Shown here piece by piece: positions 17,202 through 27,597 of a stretch of DNA of 64,000 nucleotides. The DNA comes from Aurantiacibacter rhizosphaerae (GTDB lineage Bacteria > Pseudomonadota > Alphaproteobacteria > Sphingomonadales > Sphingomonadaceae), in NCBI RefSeq assembly GCF_009807005.1, contig NZ_WUBR01000001.1, positions 434,001 to 498,000 of the forward strand. The letters are read 5' to 3'. A model generated the notes under the pieces. It saw nothing but the letters and a program-made list of their open reading frames with translations. It was not told where the DNA came from and ran no database searches. The position numbers and the translations under genes are program-made. The stretch's first letter is position 1. Each line of letters begins with the position of its first letter.

Positions 17202-18479
17202 CTATTTCTCTTCGATCCAGTCGCGCGCGATGCTGCGGCTGGCCAGCAACATCAGGATGCCTGCAACAAAGTAGAGCGGCAGGGCGGTGAGTATCGATAT
17301 CCGTAAGGATTCGTCGCCATAGACAGGTGCATAGAGGTCTGAAATCACGCCCAGCGCATAGATCCCGCCGCCAAGGCCGATCAGGTTGTTGATGAGCAGG
17401 AAAATGGCCGATGCGGTTGCCCTAGCGCGCGGTTCCACGAGGTGTTGGACCGCCGTCAGCACGGGGCCGAACCATACGTAGTTCAGGCCTTGCGGGATCA
17501 GGAACAGCAGGAAGGCCAGCGTCAGGCTGTCGGTCATCACGCCAGCGGCATAGATTGGCGCGCCGATGATGAAGGCGATGGCTGGCAGGCGGGGATACCA
17601 TTTCCTGTCGCCGCCCAGCCTGTCTGCCAAAGTGCCGCCCGCCAGCATGCCGGTTACGCCGCCAATAAGCAGCACGCCGCCGGAAAACAGCGCCGCGCCC
17701 CACAGGTCCAGTTCGAAACTGCGGATCAGGAAGCTGGGTTTCCAGAAGCCGATGCCATAGCCGAGCATTGAGCTGAAAGCGGCGCCAAAAGCCATGAACC
17801 AGAAGGAGGGCTTCTTTGCCAGGATGAGGAATACCGCCGTGATCGAAAGGGCGGGCTGCGCAGGCGTTTCCGCGCTATCCACGCGCGGAACATCCTTCAC
17901 CAGCAGTTTGAATGCCGGTGCAATCAGGATGCCCAGGCCTCCCATCACGAAGAAGGCGACGCGCCAATCGATTGTGGATGCGATCCAGCCGCCGCCCATC
18001 ACGCCCACGGCGCTGCCGATGGGGATGCCTAGCGAATAGATCGCCAGCGCGGTGGCCCGGCGGCGCGGCGGGAAATAGTCGCCAATTATGGCATAGCTTG
18101 GCGCCACGCCGCCTGCCTCGCCAATGCCCACGCCAACGCGGGCGAGGAAGATCTGCATGAAATTCTGCGCGACCCCGCATAGCGCGGTGAACGCGCTCCA
18201 GAACACCAGCGCGATCGTAATCACCATGCTGCGGCTGGTGCGGTCTGCAACGGCAGAAAGCGGGACGGCGAGTGTGGAATAGAGCACCGCAAAGGCGAGC
18301 CCGCCCAGCAGGCCCATCTGGCTGTCCGACAGGCCAAGGTCAGCTTGGATGGGTGTTGCCAGGATCGACAACATCATCCGGTCAAGGAAGTTGAAGATAT
18401 AGACGAGGAGCAGCATGGCCAGAACGACACTGGCTTTTGCCGGAAGCACCCGGCCTGTTGCGTCAGCTGGTTGCGTCAT
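17202..18479 (-). CDS. MFS transporter, Spinster-like
   Basis: A 425-residue protein with 12 predicted transmembrane helices. FLDRMMLSIL in helix 1, GLLGGLAFAVLYS, VADRTSRS in loop 2-3 and VGIGEAGGVAPSYAIIGDYF in helices 4-5 are typical of the sphingomonad spinster-like MFS group, which is common in aromatic and steroid catabolic regions. It probably imports an organic acid or aromatic compound. It is 121 bp downstream of the enoyl-CoA hydratase gene on the same strand and may be the last gene of that unit. Confidence 0.85.
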   Translation of the reverse strand: MTQPADATGRVLPAKASVVLAMLLLVYIFNFLDRMMLSILATPIQADLGLSDSQMGLLGGLAFAVLYSTLAVPLSAVADRTSRSMVITIALVFWSAFTALCGVAQNFMQIFLARVGVGIGEAGGVAPSYAIIGDYFPPRRRATALAIYSLGIPIGSAVGVMGGGWIASTIDWRVAFFVMGGLGILIAPAFKLLVKDVPRVDSAETPAQPALSITAVFLILAKKPSFWFMAFGAAFSSMLGYGIGFWKPSFLIRSFELDLWGAALFSGGVLLIGGVTGMLAGGTLADRLGGDRKWYPRLPAIAFIIGAPIYAAGVMTDSLTLAFLLFLIPQGLNYVWFGPVLTAVQHLVEPRARATASAIFLLINNLIGLGGGIYALGVISDLYAPVYGDESLRISILTALPLYFVAGILMLLASRSIARDWIEEK

Positions 18480-18600
18480 CCTGCAAGGTTCCTGTCAATT
18501 GTCCAGTCGGGGACCGGGTCGCTGAACCCGGCCCCCTCTCGCCCCGCATCGCACACCCCGAGAGATGGAGTGGAGTGCAACGTTACGGAGCGGATTCGTG

Positions 18601-19456
18601 TCATGCGAAAGGCGGCTCGTCTGCCCAGCTCATATCGGGCAAATCGTCCGACACGGTGGCAGGGTACTGGGCGGCGCGCTTTTCCTTGAAGGCTGCGATG
18701 CCCTCACGCACATCGGTGGAGCGCCCACGCGAGGCGAACACGCGGCTGTCGATCCGATGCATGTCCATCGGGTGGGCCATCGTCTGCCCCTGCCACAGCA
18801 ACTGTCGCGCAAGTGCCACTGAAACGGGCGCTGATGCAGACGTCATTTCCAGCGCCTTCTCCTTCGCTGCATCGAGGAGATCGTCCGGTGCATGCAGCGA
18901 TTGAACCAGGCCTGCGTCAAGCGCTTCCTGCGCATCGAAAACGCGGCCGGAATAGACCCAGTCCAGCGCCTTTGCCATGCCGACGATGCGCGGCAGGAAC
19001 CAGCCGGAGCATGCTTCGGGCGTAACCCCGCGCCGCGAGAATACGAAGCCGTAGCGCGAATCTTCTGCCGCCATGCGCCAGTCCATCGGCAGCTGCATGG
19101 TCGCGCCAATCCCCACGGCAGCGCCATTGGATGCGGCCAGAACGGGCTTCAGGCTGCGGAAAATGCGCAGCGTAACCATGCCGCCACCGTCGCGGTTCAC
19201 TCCGCCGATATCCTCCCTGCCTTCGCGCTTGTCATAATCGAAGGTGTCGCCGCCGCTGCCAAGGTCGGCCCCGGCGCAAAAGGCGCGGCCCGATCCTGTC
19301 AGGATCACCGCGCGAACAGCGTCATCGGCATCGGTCAGATCGAACAGGGCAAGCAGGTCCCTTATCATCGCGGGGTTGAAGGTGTTCATCTTGTCCGGAC
19401 GGTTGAACGTCGCCACCGCCAGGCCATTGTCGATTTCAAGGTCGAGCGTCTGAAAA

Positions 19457-19464
<8 letters not shown>
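18601..19464 (-). CDS. Enoyl-CoA hydratase/isomerase family protein
   Basis: A 287-residue crotonase. The oxyanion-hole segments are FCAGADLGSGG and NGAAVGIGATM. In the position of the second catalytic Glu the sequence is RRGVTPEACSGWFLPRIVG, which retains a Glu. Hydration of an enoyl-CoA or a related crotonase reaction is expected. The start at 19464 lies 8 bp inside the end of the MaoC-like gene, preceded by GGGGAGG; the longer reading has no support. Third gene of the unit nitronate monooxygenase-like, MaoC-like, crotonase. Confidence 0.85.
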
Positions 19465-21465
<2,001 letters not shown>

Positions 21466-21492
21466 TCACGCGATTGCCGAATATGAAGTACG

Positions 21493-22494
21493 TCAATCCA
21501 TGGTCACGACGACCTTGCCCACCGCCTTGCGCTCCGCCAGCCTGCGGATCGCTTCGCCGCCCTTGGCCAGAGGATAGGTAGCGTCGATGCGGGGGGTGAT
21601 CGTGCCGTCCTGCCACCAGCGCATCAGCTGCGCGACATGCTCCGCATTGCGCTGCGGTTCGCGGGCCACGAAGCCGCCCCAGAATATGCCGCGCACGTCG
21701 CAGCTTTTCAGCAGGGTCAGGTTGAGCGGCAGCTTGGGAATGCCCGCGGGGAAACCGACGACGAGGTAACGCCCCTCCCACGCGATGCAGCGCAGCGCAG
21801 GCTCACAATAATCCCCGCCCACGGGATCGTAGATGACATCGGCGCCATCTGGCCCGACAGCTTCTTTGAAAGCCGCGGAAAGGGCCTTGCTCTGCTCCTT
21901 GTCAAACGGCGCGCGGCCATAGATAAGCGTTGTATCCGCGCCAGCCGCGCGGGCTGCCTCGGCCTTTTCCTCGCTGGATACCGCGGCCACCACGCGCGCG
22001 CCCATGGCCTTGCCGATTTCCACCGCCGCCAGCCCCACGCCGCCTGCCGCACCCAGCACAAGCAACGTCTGCCCATCGCCCAGATCGCCGCGATCCTTCA
22101 GCGCGTGGATCGTGGTGGCATAGGTCATCAGCAGGGCCGAACCGGCCACCGGATCTGCACCTTCGGGCATGCGGAAGGCGCGCCGGGAATCGATGACGAT
22201 TTGCTCTGCCAAGCCGCCATAGCTGGGAACGGCAATCAGCCTGTCACCCACGTTCCAGCCTTCAATGCCATCGCCAACAGCAGTCACTTCGCCTGCAATT
22301 TCCGCGCCCGGTGCGAAGGGGCGGGGAGGACGCAACTGGTACTTGTCCTCGATAATCAGGACATCGGGATAGTTGATCGCGCAGGCGAGCACCCGCACCG
22401 CCAGTTCGCCCTTGCCGGGGTCTGGCGCGTCGATGTCAGTAAGTTCCAGCGTTTCAGGGCCGCCGGGCCCGGTCGAGAGGAGAGCCTTGATGAT
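21493..22494 (-). CDS. NADPH:quinone oxidoreductase-like MDR protein with non-canonical start
   Basis: A zinc-free medium-chain reductase of about 333 residues. GADTTLIYG, LVLGAAGGVGLAAVEIGKAMGA (cofactor site; shown in part) and VGFPAGIPKLPLN are family marks. The conserved N-terminal strand KALLSTGPGGPETLEL is encoded in frame upstream of the first GTG at 22398, but no ATG, GTG or TTG exists between it and the in-frame TAG. The best candidate is ATC at 22494, 5 bases after GGAG and 11 bases after the stop of the preceding gene; the second ATC at 22491 is next. It may be a true AUC start, or a base error in an ATG. Third gene after the double-TetR and phosphatase genes. Confidence 0.78.
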   Translation of the reverse strand: MIKALLSTGPGGPETLELTDIDAPDPGKGELAVRVLACAINYPDVLIIEDKYQLRPPRPFAPGAEIAGEVTAVGDGIEGWNVGDRLIAVPSYGGLAEQIVIDSRRAFRMPEGADPVAGSALLMTYATTIHALKDRGDLGDGQTLLVLGAAGGVGLAAVEIGKAMGARVVAAVSSEEKAEAARAAGADTTLIYGRAPFDKEQSKALSAAFKEAVGPDGADVIYDPVGGDYCEPALRCIAWEGRYLVVGFPAGIPKLPLNLTLLKSCDVRGIFWGGFVAREPQRNAEHVAQLMRWWQDGTITPRIDATYPLAKGGEAIRRLAERKAVGKVVVTMD

Positions 22495-22504
22495 CTTTAC
22501 TCCG

Positions 22505-23317
22505 TCAGGATGGTGAGGGTTCTAGCAAGCGCGATGCGAGTGCCTGCTTGACGTTTTCGTCGATGCCGATGGCTGTGAAGAAGGACGCAAGGGATCCGTA
22601 TTCGCCATCGATGCCGGCAAAGGCGCTTTGCAGAAAAGCGGGCCGTGCCGATCGCATCACGGCGATCGCTTCGGGCGGAAACTTGTCGCGCATCGCGTTC
22701 TTCGCGCGTTCACCGCCATCGCGGCCAATGAATAGAGAGCGGGCCATGTCATCCTCGCTGGCCACGATCCGGTCGGTCATCGCGTAATCGTCCAGAACCA
22801 GATCGCGCGGCACGTCCAGCGCGCTCAGGATCAGGGCCGCCGCCATTCCCGTGCGATCCTTGCCGGCGGAGCAGTGGATGATGCAGGGCATCTCGCCCTC
22901 GGCAATGCGGCGTATGATATCGGCAAAGGCGTGCGCCATCGTGCGCGGCAATTCCGCATAGAATTCCAGCATCAGCGATTCTGCACCAGCGGCGGTTTGC
23001 GGATAGTCCATGGCCATGTCCACCAGCCGCCGCTTGTGGCCAGGGGGCCAGGAGTGAATGTCCAGATGCGGGGCCGTCCACGCCGTGGGGTCCGCCTCAC
23101 GCTCGCGCGGGGCGCGCAAGTCGAAGATCGTCGCGATGCCAGCCTCGTCCAGCATGGCGATGTCAGCCTGCGTCAGTTGCGAAAGGCGGTTGGAGCGAAA
23201 CAGGCTTCCTCGCCTGACGTGCCTTCCATCGGCTGTCGGGTAGCCGCCAAAGTCGCGGAAGTTTTGGGCGCCCTCCAGCTTCACCATGCGTCCGATATCT
23301 TCGGGCGTCAGCGTCAT
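22505..23317 (-). CDS. Tyrosine/serine protein phosphatase family protein
   Basis: A 270-residue protein of the Y_phosphatase3 type. The P-loop HCSAGKDRTG carries the catalytic Cys and Arg, NFRDFGGY is the N-terminal signature, and FDLRAPREREADP is the usual substrate-side stretch. Such enzymes may act on phosphotyrosine, phosphoinositides or small phosphorylated metabolites. ATGA overlap with the double-TetR gene implies coupled translation. Being next to a pathway with a small-molecule kinase (24702-25748), a role in removing phosphate from a metabolite is worth considering, but is inference. Confidence 0.85.
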   Translation of the reverse strand: MTLTPEDIGRMVKLEGAQNFRDFGGYPTADGRHVRRGSLFRSNRLSQLTQADIAMLDEAGIATIFDLRAPREREADPTAWTAPHLDIHSWPPGHKRRLVDMAMDYPQTAAGAESLMLEFYAELPRTMAHAFADIIRRIAEGEMPCIIHCSAGKDRTGMAAALILSALDVPRDLVLDDYAMTDRIVASEDDMARSLFIGRDGGERAKNAMRDKFPPEAIAVMRSARPAFLQSAFAGIDGEYGSLASFFTAIGIDENVKQALASRLLEPSPS

Positions 23318-24588
23318 CCTGTGCCCAGGATTTCTGCGGGATCGGCGAACATGCCGCGCGTCAGGCACGATGCATAAATCCGGATCGCGGTCTTGCGGTC
23401 CATCGTGGCGGCCCAGTTGCGCAGATCATATGCGGAGTTGAGCATGGCGGCGATCGTCTGGCTGGCAATCAGCGGATTCACCACGCGGACAGATCTCTCC
23501 TGCGCGCCTTCCACCAGTGTATTGCCAAATCGCAGCGCGGCCTCATCCGATTTTGCCAGCACTTCGTTGCGCACATCGGCGGGCAGGGCTTGCAGGGCGG
23601 ATGTTCGAGTAAGCGGGAATTCCCCTTCGAACTGCAGGTCGATCAGGTAATTCATGATCGCCTCAAGATGCTTCCATTGTGTCTCGCCCGTTTCGCCTGC
23701 AGCGGTCTGCACCGCGGTCAGCCGACTGAAGGTGCGGCGGAAACACTCCAGCACAAGGTCATCCTTTGTGTCGAGGTGATGGTAGAAGCTGCCCTTCGTC
23801 ACCTGCAGCTCATCAACGATGCGCGTGACCGACGCACCGCGATATCCGCTCTCATTGATCAGCCGGGTCGCCACGCCAAGGAAGTTGGGCGCCCCGCGCT
23901 CCTCATCGCCCAGCGGTTCTCCATCGGCGTTGCGGGCGAGATCAATTGGCGCCCAAGTGGTTTCAGGCAGGGCCAGACCATGATCGAACAGGTCGAAAAG
24001 CTGGCGCAGCACGCGCGCGAATTCGTCCACCGGGAAGCGGGCCAGCCACACCGGCATCCAGAAAATCGTTTCCTGCAACAGGTGGGTGCGAGCAGTCAGC
24101 AGGGGTTTCTGCTCTGCGGAAAAATCGCCCCACAGCGCGCGGGTTGCGCGGAACAGGTCGACATATTGTTCCAGCAACGGCTCACGAATGGCATCGTCCA
24201 GCGTGCGCACTTCGGATAGCGTGGCGATGGGAACAGCGGTGCCCGCGATAACATCCGCGCGCAGGTTTATGTGTAATTCCAGCAGACGGCGAACCCGCGC
24301 ACGCGGAGTCTGCTCCTTCGCCGCCTCGTCCACGAACTCGCGTAGACGGCCGATTGCACGCTCGAAAACCGCGGCTGCCAGCACGTCCTTTCGCGGGAAG
24401 TAATAGGTCACGCTGGTGGTGCTTAACTCGACAGCCTTGGAGACCGCCTGCAGCGTGGTGGCCTTCGCGCCGTGCTCGTTGATCAGAACCGTCGCTGCAT
24501 CCAACAGGGCATCGCGCTTGCGCTGGTAGCGCGCGCCGCGTTGCGCCTTCGGTTTGCCGCGGGCGGGGGCAGTAACTTTCGCTTCCAT
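23314..24588 (-). CDS. Tandem double-TetR transcriptional regulator
   Basis: A 424-residue protein with two complete TetR-type DNA-binding regions. The first covers about residues 15-70 (RDALLDAATVLINEHGAKAT ... TTSVTYYFPRKDVL), the second about residues 220-275 (GVATRLINESGYRGASVTRI ... TKGSFYHHLDTKDDLV), each followed by a helical ligand-binding-like segment. Ordinary TetR proteins are about 200 residues and act as dimers; here two repeats are covalently joined and differ in sequence. ATG at 24588 follows GGGAGC. It diverges from the APH-like kinase operon and is the leading candidate for local regulator of the CoA-catabolism genes. The divergent 113-bp gap includes TTCGAACGTATGGTATC but no clear long dyad. 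Confidence 0.87.
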   Translation of the reverse strand: MEAKVTAPARGKPKAQRGARYQRKRDALLDAATVLINEHGAKATTLQAVSKAVELSTTSVTYYFPRKDVLAAAVFERAIGRLREFVDEAAKEQTPRARVRRLLELHINLRADVIAGTAVPIATLSEVRTLDDAIREPLLEQYVDLFRATRALWGDFSAEQKPLLTARTHLLQETIFWMPVWLARFPVDEFARVLRQLFDLFDHGLALPETTWAPIDLARNADGEPLGDEERGAPNFLGVATRLINESGYRGASVTRIVDELQVTKGSFYHHLDTKDDLVLECFRRTFSRLTAVQTAAGETGETQWKHLEAIMNYLIDLQFEGEFPLTRTSALQALPADVRNEVLAKSDEAALRFGNTLVEGAQERSVRVVNPLIASQTIAAMLNSAYDLRNWAATMDRKTAIRIYASCLTRGMFADPAEILGTG

Positions 24589-24701
24589 GGCGCTCCCATG
24601 CCGCAAAGAACCCCTTTCGCCAAGCAAAAGGATAATCGGTTTTGGGTTGTCCTCTTCCAAGTTTCGAACGTATGGTATCTTCAAATGGGAGAATTGGCGG
24701 C

Positions 24702-25748
24702 GTGAACGACAAAATCGACGATACAAAATTCGCTGACCTCGATGGCGGGCGTCTGGGGAGTTGGATTGCGGCGCATTCGGGCATTGCTGGTCCGCTGGAA
24801 TCGGTGACGAAGTTCTCCGGCGGGCAATCTAACCCGACCTACCGCATTTCCTGCGGCGGGCGCAGTTACGTGTTGCGGCGCAAGCCGTTCGGCAAGATCC
24901 TGCCGTCGGCCCATGCGGTGGAGCGCGAATATCGCCTGATCAGCGCGCTCCATCCGCTCGGCCTGCCGGTCGCGCAGCCTTTTGCGCTGTGCGAGGATGA
25001 GGCAGTGATCGGTGCGCCGTTCTATATCATGAGCATGGTTGAAGGGCGGGTGTTCTGGGATGGCACCTTGCTCCAGTGCGACAGGCAGGAAAGGACCGCG
25101 ATCTACCTTGAACTGGTGGACGTGCTGGCAAAGCTTCACGCCGTGGATCCGCAGGAGGCGGGCCTTGGCGATTACGGCGCGCCGGGCAATTATTTCGAGC
25201 GGCAGGTAAACCGCTGGACCAAGCAGTACCGCGCCGCCCAGACTGACGAATTGCCCGCCGTGGAGCGGCTGATCGAATTCCTGCCCGATACCGTGCCGGA
25301 GCAGGAGCGCACCAGCGTGATCCACGGCGATTACCGGATCGATAACCTGATCTATGCCCCTGATGCGCCGCAGGCGCGCGCGGTGCTGGATTGGGAGCTT
25401 TCCACCTTGGGCGATCCGCTGGCCGATTTCACCTATCTCGCCATGAACTGGGCACTGCCGCGCACGCGGGAGAACGCGCAGATCGGCGGGGTGGACCTGG
25501 CTGAACTCGGCATCCCCTCGCTGGAGGAGATTACCCGGCGTTATTGCGATGCCACGGGACGCAGCAGCGTGCCCGATATGAACTGGTATTTCGCCTACAA
25601 CCTCTTCCGCCTCGTGGGCATTCTGCAGGGCATCAAGAAGCGCATCATCGATGGCAATGCCTCCAGCAAGGATGCGCAGGCAAAGGCCGCCATGGTGGAG
25701 CCGCTGGCTGCCGCCGCGCTGAATTTTGCCAAAAAGGCCGGGGCCTGA
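24702..25748 (+). CDS. APH-like phosphotransferase, homologous to the kinase half of ACAD11 (LvaA-like)
   Basis: A 348-residue aminoglycoside phosphotransferase-fold kinase. GGQSNPTYRI is the nucleotide-binding loop, YVLRRKPFGKILPSAHAVER the region with the ATP Lys, VIHGDYRIDNLIY the catalytic loop (HxD...N) and VLDWELSTLGDPLADFTYL the metal-binding Asp segment. These are the marks of the N-terminal kinase of ACAD10/ACAD11 and of bacterial LvaA, which phosphorylate the 4-hydroxyl of 4-hydroxyacyl-CoA. A matching ACAD11-like dehydrogenase lies at 35468-36766. GTG at 24702 follows GGGAGA; ATG at 24672 is an alternative. First gene of a unit with two SDRs. Confidence 0.85.
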   Translation: MNDKIDDTKFADLDGGRLGSWIAAHSGIAGPLESVTKFSGGQSNPTYRISCGGRSYVLRRKPFGKILPSAHAVEREYRLISALHPLGLPVAQPFALCEDEAVIGAPFYIMSMVEGRVFWDGTLLQCDRQERTAIYLELVDVLAKLHAVDPQEAGLGDYGAPGNYFERQVNRWTKQYRAAQTDELPAVERLIEFLPDTVPEQERTSVIHGDYRIDNLIYAPDAPQARAVLDWELSTLGDPLADFTYLAMNWALPRTRENAQIGGVDLAELGIPSLEEITRRYCDATGRSSVPDMNWYFAYNLFRLVGILQGIKKRIIDGNASSKDAQAKAAMVEPLAAAALNFAKKAGA

Positions 25749-25776
25749 TTTCAAACCGTTTCAAGGAGTTAACGAC

Positions 25777-26553
25777 ATGTCTCTGTTCGATTGCACCGGC
25801 AAAATCGCCGTCATCACCGGATCATCGCGCGGGATAGGCCGCGCCATTGCGGAGGAGTTGGCCGATCACGGCGCGCGCGTCGTCATCTCCAGCCGCAAGC
25901 AGGACGCCTGCGAGGAAGTGGCAAAGGCCATCAACGAAAAGCACGGCGAAACCCGCGCCATCGCCATCGCGGCGAGTATTTCGGAAAAGGACGCGTTGGA
26001 GCGTCTGGTGGCGCAAACGCACGAGAAGCTGGGCCCGATAGACATCCTCGTCTGCAATGCCGCCAGCAACCCCTATTACGGATCGCTGGACGGGATCAGC
26101 GATGAACAGTTCCGCAAGATCCTGGACAACAATGTCCTCTCCAACCATTGGCTGGTGCAGCTTGCCCTGCCGGATATGCGGGCCAGCGGCGGCGGCGCGA
26201 TCGTGGTGGTTTCCAGCATCGGCGGCCTGCGCGGATCCGCGATGATCGGGGCCTATAACATCTCGAAAGCCGCGGATTTCCAGCTGGTGCGCAACTACGC
26301 CGTGGAAGTCGGCAAGGACAATATTCGCATCAATGCCATCGCGCCGGGCGTGGTGAAGACGGACTTTGCCCGCGCCCTGTGGGAAGACCAGAAAACCCAC
26401 GATCGCACCGCTGCTGCCACCCCGATGAAACGGCTCGGAGAACCGCGTGATATTGCAGGCGCCGCCGTCTATCTTTCCAGCGATGCGGGCGCCTGGATGA
26501 CCGGGCAGATGATGGTGATCGATGGCGGCGTCACCATCGGGGCGGGGATCTGA
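25777..26553 (+). CDS. Short-chain dehydrogenase/reductase (DHRS4-like)
   Basis: A 258-residue classical [11 protein letters not shown] at residue 13, NAAS in place of the usual NNAG, catalytic Ser in VVSSIGG, YNISK for Tyr and Lys, and a C-terminal [13 protein letters not shown] site AAGGAG precedes ATG 25777. It lies 28 bp after the kinase gene and overlaps the next SDR by TGATG, so it is the middle of a three-gene operon. It probably oxidises or reduces a hydroxyl/keto group of the same CoA-linked substrate; specificity not readable. Confidence 0.85.
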   Translation: MSLFDCTGKIAVITGSSRGIGRAIAEELADHGARVVISSRKQDACEEVAKAINEKHGETRAIAIAASISEKDALERLVAQTHEKLGPIDILVCNAASNPYYGSLDGISDEQFRKILDNNVLSNHWLVQLALPDMRASGGGAIVVVSSIGGLRGSAMIGAYNISKAADFQLVRNYAVEVGKDNIRINAIAPGVVKTDFARALWEDQKTHDRTAAATPMKRLGEPRDIAGAAVYLSSDAGAWMTGQMMVIDGGVTIGAGI

Positions 26554-27353
26554 TGGGGCAGCTTTCGGGCAAGATTGCCTGCATCACCGGGGCGGCATCC
26601 GGCATCGGCAGGGCCAGTGCGCTGCTGTTTGCGGCAGAGGGCGCGAAAGTGGTGCTGTTTGACCGTTCGGACGCTGTTGCCGAGGTGGCGGAGGCGGTGA
26701 AGGACACTGGCGGCCAGGCCATCGCGGTGACCGGCGATGCCGCGGACGAGGCTGACATTGCCGCGCTGGTGAAGCAGGCGCAGGAGGCCTTTGGCGGGCT
26801 GCATGTCTTCTTCGCCAATGCCGGGATTACCGGCACCGCGCGTGGCGGGTTTTTCGACAGCGATGCCGCCAATTGGGCGGAAGTCCTACGTGTGAACGTG
26901 GTGGGCCCATTCTGCGCGGTAAAGCACGCCGCGCCGGTTATTCGTGACAGCGGGGGCGGGGCCATCGTCTGCACGGCCTCTGTCGCGGGCCTGCGGTCTG
27001 GGGCAGGGCCGGCGCCCTATTCCGCATCCAAGGCGGGCGTCATCAATCTGGTGCAGACCGCGGCCCAGCAGCTGGCGGGCACGGGTGTGCGCATCAATGG
27101 CATCTGCCCCGGCCTGATCGAAACCGGCATGACCGCGCCGCTTTACGAGAATGCGCGGGCCAAGGGGCTGGAGGACAAGATCGGCCTGCTCAATCCGCTG
27201 GGCAGAGGCGGGGAGCCCGAAGAGATCGCCAAGGTCGCGCTGTTCCTTGCCTCTGATGCGGCCAGCTATGTGCATGGCCAGATCACCGTGGTGGACGGCG
27301 GACTATCCACTTCCCACCCGGTCAGCCGGCCGCCCGGCCTCAAACACGCCTGA
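26553..27353 (+). CDS. Short-chain dehydrogenase/reductase
   Basis: A 266-residue classical SDR with TGAASGIG at residue 11, NAGI, Ser in CTASVAG, YSASK and a C-terminal [10 protein letters not shown]. Starts on the A of the preceding TGA stop. Two adjacent SDRs in one operon suggest two successive or alternative alcohol oxidations. The last 15 residues ([15 protein letters not shown]) are a non-conserved tail. Confidence 0.85.
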   Translation: MGQLSGKIACITGAASGIGRASALLFAAEGAKVVLFDRSDAVAEVAEAVKDTGGQAIAVTGDAADEADIAALVKQAQEAFGGLHVFFANAGITGTARGGFFDSDAANWAEVLRVNVVGPFCAVKHAAPVIRDSGGGAIVCTASVAGLRSGAGPAPYSASKAGVINLVQTAAQQLAGTGVRINGICPGLIETGMTAPLYENARAKGLEDKIGLLNPLGRGGEPEEIAKVALFLASDAASYVHGQITVVDGGLSTSHPVSRPPGLKHA

Positions 27354-27597
27354 AAACCTCCTGCAAAGGCAGGGGGACAGCAAGGGCCCGATTTAGGACA
27401 GCAGCGGACAGCGAAACGATCCCGCCGGTCGGCAAGGGGTGAAGGCCGATGGGCGTCAACCATGCCACATTCGCCGTTCAAACAGTTTCGGCAAACCGCT
27501 TGTCTGAAAACACGGTATGCAATAGAGCTTTTTGGCAAGAGGAGTCGCGCGGGCCAAATTCGGGCTGCGCGCCAAACCAGTCTGAATGGGAGCCAGC
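27354..27597 (+). promoter_or_regulatory. Upstream region of the FadB-like operon with candidate motif
   Basis: A 244-bp gap without a gene. CTGAAAACACGGTATG at 27504-27519, 79 bp before the ATG, matches the motif seen upstream of three other transcription units (21434, 36841 reverse, 41961). Two GGACAG repeats occur at about 27373 and 27392. A GGGAG site precedes the start codon. Confidence 0.45.
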
